DNA of 26,126 nt from Silene noctiflora (Eukaryota > Streptophyta > Magnoliopsida > Caryophyllales > Caryophyllaceae), in assembly GCA_009801015.1 (NCBI GenBank), contig VHZZ01001480.1, forward strand, positions 77,932 through 104,057, written 5' to 3'. Each line of letters begins with the position of its first letter. Within the stretch, counting starts at the first letter, position 1. This document shows positions 19,401-26,126 of the stretch, one piece after another. Below the pieces are notes generated by a model. That model made no database searches, was not told where the DNA came from, and saw nothing but the letters and a program-made list of their open reading frames with translations. The position numbers and the translations under genes are program-made.

Positions 19401-22383
19401 TCGGCAAAATTTCTAACAAATAGTTGTTCAACTTCATCTGATAATCGCATTGCCTGCCATTAATAGTTTTTCGAGTAAGAGTAAGTCTCTTGTAAAACCG
19501 TTATACAATAAGATATTGAAAAACCATCTCAAAATTTATGAGGCTAATTCTGTAAAATCATTCACGATAACAATTATGTAAAACCGTTTTTCTTGTAAAC
19601 CCAAAGTGTTAATCACATCATCTTAAGTGTATAATTAAGTCTTTTAATTGTACTTTAAATATACTCCCTCTGTCCCGGACAACAAATGATCGGGACGGAG
19701 TGAGTATATAAGAGGAGGATTATATCTAGTCTATAAATATCTAGTATCAAATAACTCAACACAAATTCTCATTCAAAACGGGTACTATCCGTCACAAGCC
19801 GAAGACGGATAGTGCCCCTCTCACAATATGCAAGTGACACTATCTATTGGTGCTCCATTTTCCTCTCACTCGCCCCTCTCACTCGCCTTATTGTTAGAGG
19901 GATATTATCCGTTTTCAGCTTGTGACAGATAATGTCCGTCACAAGCAAGACGCTTTGATAACTCAATAAGTATATTTGTGGTGTTCTTTTTTAGATTGAT
20001 GGCCACTTAAAATTGTTTCTTGAAAGATAACATGGAAATATTTTGTGTCCTAGTAGATATAATTTTGCATCAATCAATCAAAGTTTATGCGGAGACATAA
20101 CATTGCTGGTTCTGATGATGGTCTATAAAAGATGTTATTCCTCCCTATATCTATGTTTCCGTGACCTTTTTACTAGTGATATCTTGGTTCCGAGGGCCAG
20201 TTTACGATAGGTTGCATGTTTGAATCTTTCTTACCCTTATAACGGTTTTATGTTATAAAGTCTCTGTCATACAATGAAAAAATAATACTAACTAGTAACT
20301 ATCTACATATGTTAGTTGGATCGACTTTAGGAGTCTTTGGGTTGATGTTTTGGTTATATTTAATTTCTCGCTACATCTTTTGTGGGAATTTGAAAATTAC
20401 TTCGTTTTAGGTCACCTGATTTTAAAGACGAAATTAAAGGGTTAAACCCCCTCCCCCATCCCTTGCCAAATTATTTACGGTGGTCAATTAATGCCAACTT
20501 TGAATATAAAATACAGGAGTACATTGATAAAAAAAGGTTTAAAAGTTTTATTTAATTATTATAACACGGTCGAATTTAGGAATTTGGGTTAAAGTTTACC
20601 TTGTCTGAGCTGTTAAAATAAGAACTTTCTACAACTCTAAGATAAATTGGTAGAATTTCCTTGTTAGTGACCTGAAAATGTAAGGCATACCTTAGTTATC
20701 ACAAGTACAAGCAATCGCGCTTGGTTGAAAAGCTAGTGGCGGAACAATATATTCATAAAACATCTTTATAAAAGCAAGAAAAACACTTACTTTGTCAAAC
20801 TTCTTCAAAATTTTGACAAAAGCAAGCATGTTTAAGTTCCTGAAGAAAACATAATCAACATGAAACTGTTAATTTGTTGCATTCACTTCACGTACGTATA
20901 TATGCATGTTCCATGTTCCATGTGACAAAGAATTACAAATAATATGATAATTAAACAGAATGTCCTTTCATTGATAAACACAACAGACGTAGAGGTTACT
21001 CGAGATGATCCGTAATGAAAATTGTGTCGTAAACATTCAGCTATTTTACGTTACAAGACGTATAAAGGGTTTAACGAGCCAAATTTTTAGATAAATATCG
21101 ATAATTAAAATAAACAATCTGTGAATTAATCAGGTTTCCTGAATTATTTGTTCGTCCCTGTTGAAAATTTTCGCCCTTTAACTATAAATTCTGGCTCCGT
21201 CATTGCATATCAGTATTTGCTAAGAGAAAAAAGTACCTGTAAGTTTTGAGGTAACCCAACCCCTTGTACAGCTCAATGAAAGCACCTCTGATCATCTTTT
21301 CAGCATGATGTAGCTTAGTTTTGTTGATGTGAAACCCTCTCTGACCGCCTTTTTTCGACGTTTGGCTAACCAAATCCTCCCAAACCAACGAACCAATCGC
21401 TGAGAATGTTCGACTTGGTGTAGTCAGAGGAATGTTAATTCTTAAGTTTTTCCCTTGGCAATTAAAAACCTTAGTAGAGAAACTCCTTGAACCACTGTCA
21501 TCCCTTTTTATTCTTCTTGACGATCTTTCCATCTCGTCTGTTTTTGCATCTTCTGTGTACTTCCTCTTGTTCTTTTCTTCGTCGGTCATGACGGGACTGT
21601 CTTGACCTTGTTCTTGCTCTGTCCTCTCTGTTTTTTCAGTTAATTCCATCTCTGAAACCATACAGAACACAAATCTACAGCGTTATTATTGACAACAGAT
21701 CAGAACTGTTTATAGACTAAATATCGGCTAAACAATCTCGTCCCATGCTCGATATCAGGTTATTAGGCTTACCACAAGAGAGGTGACATGAAAGGGAGGG
21801 ATCATCATTAGAGTCTTGAGAAGACGCGGCCTTCTTTCTCCGAAGTTCATTGTTCATTTCAATGAGGAAATCAAGCTGTCTCTTCAAGGAATCACCCCTA
21901 TCAAGAAACTCTTTCTCCTTGATCTTGTAGAACTGATTCACCTTGTTAAGTTGTCGGTCCAAACGAGCAAAGAACTCACCAGCAGCCTCGACATCTGATA
22001 ATTGCTCGAGTAGTTCTGTCTCGTACAAATCACCTTTGCTTAATGAAGATGCAAGCTTTCTATGAACCTGAGCACCAAAATACAAATGCATGTCAATACG
22101 CACCAAAATAAATATAGCAATGTCCCGTTATTTAAGCAAAAAAGACGAGGAGGAACACGAGAAATACATGAATAGCGTCTTGATCTCGACTATTCTGGCC
22201 AGAAGAGAAAATCTTCCCTAGGGAAGAAAGAAAGGAAACATCTTTTTGTTGCTTTAAAGAGCATTTGTTAGTGTTTAAGAACTGAATTTTCTTAAGATCT
22301 TTCTTCAACTGCCAATAATCGACAAAAGCATCTTTCCATTCCGGCACTAATTGTGCCTCAAACTGCTTAGAGAACTTCACCAT
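16495..22383 (-). CDS. PHO1-H1: PHO1;H1-like phosphate exporter, SPX-EXS protein, complete, 14 exons
   Basis: Exons are 22383-22168, 22067-21773, 21651-21237, 20839-20791, 20671-20600, 19453-19324, 18399-18276, 18148-17899, 17805-17701, 17575-17531, 17440-17288, 17195-16917, 16817-16681 and 16585-16495. The phases close to 786 residues, as in Arabidopsis PHO1 (about 782). Residues 1 to about 340 are the SPX inositol-pyrophosphate sensor: [16 protein letters not shown] opens it, and KILKKFDK (318-325) is the basic helix of the ligand pocket. Membrane segments follow from about 390, and the EXS domain spans about 565-786 ([43 protein letters not shown]). The protein moves phosphate out of root vascular cells to the xylem. 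Remembered similarity is strongest to PHO1;H1, through the [12 protein letters not shown] and NCQGKNL motifs. No frame break was seen. Regulation by PHR1 is suggested by a P1BS motif upstream. Confidence 0.93.
18400..19323 (-). other. Intron 6 of the PHO1-like gene (924 bp) with an internal hairpin
   Basis: The donor is ATTG|GTGAGT and the acceptor is AATTCAG|GTCTC. At 19174-19229, GATAGATAAATGACAATA and TATTGTGTCATTTATCTATC are inverted copies separated by about 20 bases, making an 18-20 bp stem with a 2-base bulge. The rest is AT-rich without recognised elements. Confidence 0.75.
19662..19707. mobile_element. Stowaway MITE relic reduced to its two ends
   Basis: TACTCCCTCTGTCCCGGA and TCGGGACGGAGTGAGTA are inverted terminal repeats of the Stowaway type (CTCCCTCYGTCCC), here only about 10 bases apart. 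The internal sequence is missing, so it is a collapsed copy. TA flanks fit the usual target. Confidence 0.75.
19780..19952. mobile_element. MITE-like inverted repeat with TATCCGTCACAAGC ends
   Basis: The left end TACTATCCGTCACAAGC, followed by GACGGATAGTG, is mirrored at the right by GCTTGTGACAGATAATGTCC and CCGTCACAAGC. Ends are compound (short hairpins within each). The 170 bp core has no open frame. I know similar ATCCGTC..GACGGAT repeats as dispersed elements in plant introns. Confidence 0.5.
20165..20290 (+). mobile_element. tRNA-derived SINE (degraded)
   Basis: A box-B-like GGTTGCATGTTTGAATCTT (20210-20228) follows a degraded box A (about 20183-20200). Downstream come TTACCCTTATAACGGTTTTA and a tail TCATACAATGAAAAAATAAT, the usual SINE layout. 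It lies antisense to the PHO1-like gene within intron 5. Confidence 0.45.
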
Positions 22384-22469
22384 CTTTTTTCCTTACAAGA
22401 CCTCTTTGAACTCGAAAAACCAAGGTAAGAATGGAAGTGTGAGTGTTTCGAGGAAGCGAAAAACCCGAG

Positions 22470-22476
22470 TATTTAA
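22470..22476 (-). promoter_or_regulatory. Possible TATA box of the PHO1-like gene
   Basis: TTAAATA on the minus strand lies about 90 bp upstream of the ATG at 22383, a plausible distance for a leader of about 55 bases. It is a weak match and the only candidate close by. Confidence 0.35.
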
Positions 22477-22824
22477 GGTAGGAAATGAGGAATGTGACGT
22501 AGGAATGAAATGATTCTTTAGAAGCACATTCTAAGATATTCCTATGTTCTTAGTTCCACTAGTTAGTTATGATAGAAGATGGAGGGAGTGAAGGGAATAG
22601 AGGCAAATGTGGTAAGGTTCGTCTCAAAAATGACCTTATACCACACACCCTTGCCTTGTCTCCAAATATATGCTCTTATATGGAGATATTGGCCTAACAA
22701 AAACACGGATTCTCGTTTAAAACAACAATATCTGTATCAACTTAAAATGTGTTAAATATCGAAAATGAGACAAGAGAAGGATGTCTGCTCTCTGGGGACT
22801 AACCACATATTTATGCTATGCTCC

Positions 22825-22832
22825 GTATATAC
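22825..22832. promoter_or_regulatory. P1BS (PHR1-binding) motif GTATATAC
   Basis: GTATATAC fits the palindrome GNATATNC bound by PHR1-type MYB factors in phosphate starvation. It lies 442 bp upstream of the PHO1-like start. PHO1;H1 is known as a PHR1 target in Arabidopsis, so the position makes sense. In AT-rich DNA a single site can arise by chance. Confidence 0.45.
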
Positions 22833-23434
22833 AAGTAAAAGTATATTTAACCAGTTTTTATCTTAAGACGAATATTACCATCTTAAGAGAGACTTATTCT
22901 ACGTAACAAAAAAAAAAGGGTTTTTTGTTGATGGAAAATGGGACCCTACCTAATTCAATTTGTGTATGATAAAGTTTTTGCCGTGTTTGTTTGATATCTC
23001 CATTTGTTTTATAAGTTAATCCTACCTCTTTTGAACATGGGTAACTTTTAAATTTTGTTTTATCTAATAAATTAGTAGTCATTTTGTATAATTAATCATA
23101 AAAATGTAGTGTTTTTTTCTTATATTACCTTTAACTAGAAAGTGCAAGGAAAAGTATTGATTAACATTGACCAAATAAAGTCCTTAATAATGGGAATTCA
23201 TGTTTGATCTATAGCAATCTGCACAAAGAGAAGTCCGTGGTTATAATGTCACTTGAAAATGTATTGCGCTACTCAAAATCAAATCATCTTAGACAAATTA
23301 AGCTATTAGAATAACGTTCTCGCACAATTAAGTAGTAGACGGGTAGAATATATTTTCTCTTTGGCATTATCAATCCTCAATAAAATTTGATTGCATTATT
23401 GCGGGTAATAACAATCTGGCTCATTGGGCATTGG

Positions 23435-23730
23435 TTTCTTTAACCAATTGTCCATCTACACTTGCTTGCGTGACTAGGCAGTGGCAGGCAAGGATCCGAC
23501 CCTTTTTTTTTCTTTTTTTTTTCCGCGGATTCTCCCAAAAAAATGTACTCCGTACTCCCTGGAAGCGATTCCAAGGTGTAGATGAAAAAAGGATTTTTAC
23601 AGGTCAGGCAAGCAAGCAAGCGCTTAATCAATAAGATAGACGAGCTAGAGCTGGACTCTAGGTGTGTAAGGTTCGGAACTAGACCTTTTTTCTTCGTTCT
23701 AAGATCCGATTTACCCTCACACACCACATC
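23435..23730. other. Compositionally distinct patch, possible organelle-derived insert
   Basis: Base composition is visibly richer in G+C than the flanks. Odd words appear: GCAGTGGCAGGCAAGGATCC, AGGCAAGCAAGCAAGCGCTT and GACGAGCTAGAGCTGGACTC. The style recalls plant mitochondrial intergenic DNA, but I cannot match it to a specific locus. The overlapping open frames (23431-23634 +, 23440-23727 -) show no domain. Confidence 0.3.
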
Positions 23731-24617
23731 ACTACTAGAGGGCTAACTCACACCCTACTTCAATTCAAAGAATGCATATATTTCACCTTGACAATGCTTT
23801 TCATGCTTACAAATGTTTTTTGAGTAGCTCATTGTCATGCTTGTTAGTGTGATATCTATAAAAAAAACGGATCTTTTATTTGTTACATACCAACTGTAAC
23901 TAGTTTCTTCGTTCCAATCATTCGTTTATCTTTAATTAAAATATATTTTATTGAAAATAAAAAAGATAAATAACTGATTGAGACGACTGGTAAATCTAAC
24001 ATAATTTTATTCAAATTTGCTTAATGTTTAAGTAATCATTGTTTTATCCTTCAATAAACTCCATTTTGTCATCTTTTATACATTTGCAAATCAAATTTCT
24101 TTAGGGTGTCATGCATGCATAAATGTTATAGTAAAGCATGCAAATTAAATTGATAGTGGGGGCTCAAGAAGAAGTATACTTTAAATGCTCATTGGCTTAG
24201 CTTTCATGCAATCTAGTAGCACACAAGTAAATGTCTCATATAATTGACCAATCTGATTTCCACTAAAGTGACAAGATAAGCAAGCTTGCTTCTTGTATGA
24301 TAAGCCATGACTATCTTCAACGTCGGAAAATTGACTTTTTTTTTTTTTTAAATCGAACGGAGATATACGTATTTGGGGAGGTCTAATATTGTTTTTAAAA
24401 GAACGAGTTTATAAAATAAAATTGAGTATTCTACAAATCGCGTATTTAACTAAAGGTATTGTTCGATAATTGATCCACTTTGGGTTGATAACAAAGACTA
24501 ATTTTTACTCCAAATTAGGGACAAAGACAATAATAAGAAAGAATGTAATTGCATTGTGTCATATTAATGTACGCAGTGCATGTGTTAGTTAACTTATTAA
24601 TCGGTAAAATCAAGTAT
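23731..24617. other. Gene-free AT-rich DNA
   Basis: No open frame of note, RNA gene, or clear element ends are visible. A T-run occurs at about 24337-24350. Confidence 0.5.
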
Positions 24618-24707
24618 TCAGGTAATGTGTGTGGTAGATCATGATCAGGATTCAAATTCCGTCAACATCAAAACTGCCCTTGTAGCTCCGCTTATACCAA
24701 AAAAAAT
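24618..24707 (+). mobile_element. SINE-like sequence with box B and A-rich tail
   Basis: A box-B-like GGATTCAAATTCC (24648-24660) is preceded by GTGTGTGGTAGATCATGATC and followed by a short body ending ATACCAAAAAAAA. The layout is that of a tRNA-derived SINE 3' half; box A is weak (GGTAATGTGTG). Confidence 0.4.
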
Positions 24708-24931
24708 GTTGAATGTATGCAATTAAGAATTCTACTAAAAGCTAAAACTTCTCAACATCAATTTATGTTTAGTATGTTAAGCAAGTAGCTAGGTTATCAA
24801 ATATGCAAGGAGACTAGTAACAATAACCTAACAAGGGAATTTTGCATAGTCATTAGATGTTTGCTAGGGAGAACTAAGAAGATTCCAAAAAGATCTCACT
24901 TTGATTCCATAACAGTCTCCTAACTCCATTT

Positions 24932-25420
24932 GGAAGCATGTCGAAATTTGACACATAAATTAGATAAAAGAATAATGAATATGGTCATTCGATAACAATC
25001 TCCTGTGTTTGAATGTAACACAATGTGTGTATGCTTGCGTTTACCTGACTTCTCTTACTTTAACACCGAGCGAAACTTTTGAGTTAGTAAGTCAATATGG
25101 CTTTGGAAATAACTTGAAATTTGATACATAAATTAGATAAAAGAATAAAGAATAAGGTCATTCGATAACAATCTCCTATGTTGGAACATGACACAATGTA
25201 TGCTTGCGTATATCTGACTTCTCTTACTTTAACACAATGAAACTTTTGAATTAATAAGTTAATATGGTTTTGGAAGCATGTTGAAATTTAACACATAAAT
25301 TAGATAAAAGAATAATGAAGAGTATGGTATGTCTAAACACAAGGTATGCTTGCGTATATCTGACATCTCTTACTTTAACATAGAGCAAAACTTTTGAGTT
25401 AGTAAGTTAATATAGTTGTT
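24932..25420. repeat. Three-copy tandem repeat, ~170 bp unit
   Basis: Units start at 24932, 25105 and 25272 (periods 173 and 167). Shared blocks: GGAAGCATGT, ACATAAATTAGATAAAAGAA, GTATGCTTGCGT, CTCTTACTTTAACA and TTTTGAGTTAGTAAGT. Copies 1 and 2 also share GGTCATTCGATAACAATCTC, which copy 3 has lost by an internal deletion of about 20-30 bases. Confidence 0.9.
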
Positions 25421-25984
25421 AGTACATATGTAAAGACGAGTTACAATTCTTTATGGTTAATAACCTCCACGTTCTTCATCTGACGTTGATAATAAAGAAA
25501 AAAAAGAGGTAGAATAGCGAAAATTTGATGCTCGAAATCATAATCCTTCCAAGATGTTGGAAATAAATTCTAAGAATATGATTCTAGATTATGATTTATC
25601 AAAGAGATCTTAGAGTGATTGATAAAAGCAATAAAATAAGCTTAGGATATCCCTTTGTAAATTGGATTAATCCCATATATTGTCTCCTAAAAAATAAGGA
25701 CTTTTACGAGTTGTTACTATCATTTTTATGTGATATGTTCTCCTCGTATATATGATAATAGAACATTTTTGGCATATACTTACGATCCGTTAAGTACCTA
25801 TTAAAAAGTGTAATATGCTGTATTATTATTTATTACATTACAGTTGATTTGCATCTGATTATATGGGACGTATTAGTTTCGATATGTTCGATATATTCTT
25901 GCTAGTACAGTGTTAGGCGATGTGCACGTTTGCATGGGAGAGTAGTTTTTCAAGTTATTCCGCAGCTTTGCATGGCTTTAATTA
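25421..25984. other. Gene-free AT-rich DNA
   Basis: No gene or repeat structure was recognised between the 170 bp tandem array and the AACCGGTT-rich block at the window end. Confidence 0.5.
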
Positions 25985-26126
25985 AGGCGGAGCAAAACCG
26001 GTTATCCGCTCCGGTTTTGCAAACCGGTTCAGATAACCGGTTTTAAAAATTGGATTTTTCAGAAACCGATTCCGAACCGGATTAATCCGGTTAACCGGTT
26101 TTTTATGAGTATAAAAACCGGATCCG
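25985..26126. mobile_element. AACCGGTT-rich element end, cut by the window
   Basis: Dense CCGG-centred palindromes recur: GCAAAACCGG/CCGGTTTTGC (25992-26001 with 26011-26020), then AAACCGGTT, ATAACCGG, GAACCGG, AATCCGG and TTAACCGGTT. Subterminal arrays of short GC-centred motifs just inside a GGAGCAAAACC-type start are typical of hAT transposons. The family is inferred; the terminus and target duplication cannot be confirmed because the far end lies outside. Confidence 0.4.

Larger units (their letters stand above)
19454..20599 (-). other. Intron 5 of the PHO1-like gene (1146 bp), element-rich
   Basis: The donor is GACAAG|GTAAAC and the acceptor is TTAATGGCAG|GCAATG, phase 0. It is the longest intron of the gene. 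A Stowaway relic, an inverted-repeat MITE-like block and a SINE sit inside it and account for much of its length. Confidence 0.8.
22384..23430. other. Upstream region of the PHO1-like gene
   Basis: This gene-free stretch is the probable promoter. It contains one P1BS motif (22825-22832) and a possible TATA box (22470-22476). The open frame at 22894-23082 shows no domain or splice context. Confidence 0.55.

Noticed and set aside
23440..23727. 95-codon minus-strand frame and its + strand partner
   Set aside because: Low-complexity Ser and Lys runs, no domain, no splice or promoter context.
1..26126. CRISPR arrays, tRNA or rRNA genes
   Set aside because: The repeats here are plant tandem repeats and mobile-element debris without regular spacers. 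The box A/B matches are degraded SINE heads without a foldable tRNA cloverleaf.

Overview
The window is plant nuclear DNA. Coding runs are short exons split by AT-rich GT-AG introns, and the three recognisable genes are plant families: a lysine-rich arabinogalactan protein, an organelle-type DNL zinc-finger protein and a PHO1-class phosphate exporter. Short dispersed repeats beginning TAAGACCGTCT and AT-rich MITE/SINE debris are a style I associate with Caryophyllales, but that placement is inference. One ambiguous base (n) lies at 14853.

Layout. 1-1900: intergenic DNA with a small Stowaway-like MITE, a SINE head, a ~130 bp direct duplication and a TATA box. 1930-3008 (+): two-exon arabinogalactan protein whose GPI-anchor signal sits on a separate second exon. 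3377-13454 (-): a four-exon gene for a 159-residue, probably plastid-targeted DNL-type (Zim17/HEP) zinc-finger protein. Its second intron is about 9.1 kb and holds a tandem array of ~1.2 kb units, a ~1.55 kb inverted repeat, a diverged ~0.4-0.5 kb repeat array, a MITE, a minisatellite and two perfect hairpins. 13455-16494: promoter of that gene (telo-box, site II motifs), a Helitron-like 3' end, a 550 bp element with long terminal inverted repeats, and a SINE head. 16495-22383 (-): a complete 14-exon PHO1;H1-like gene (786 residues) whose reading frame closes across all 13 introns. 22384-26126: its promoter, with one P1BS (PHR1-type) motif, then gene-free DNA with a compositionally odd patch, a SINE, a three-copy ~170 bp tandem repeat and the edge of an AACCGGTT-rich element cut by the window end.

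The three genes are not a functional unit. The arabinogalactan protein is for the cell surface, the DNL protein is inferred to escort organellar Hsp70, and the PHO1 protein exports phosphate to the xylem. The first two converge with only 368 bp between stop codons. The main novelty is structural: a tiny housekeeping-type gene carrying a huge, repeat-built intron with a long intronic hairpin, and an arabinogalactan gene in which splicing decides membrane anchoring.
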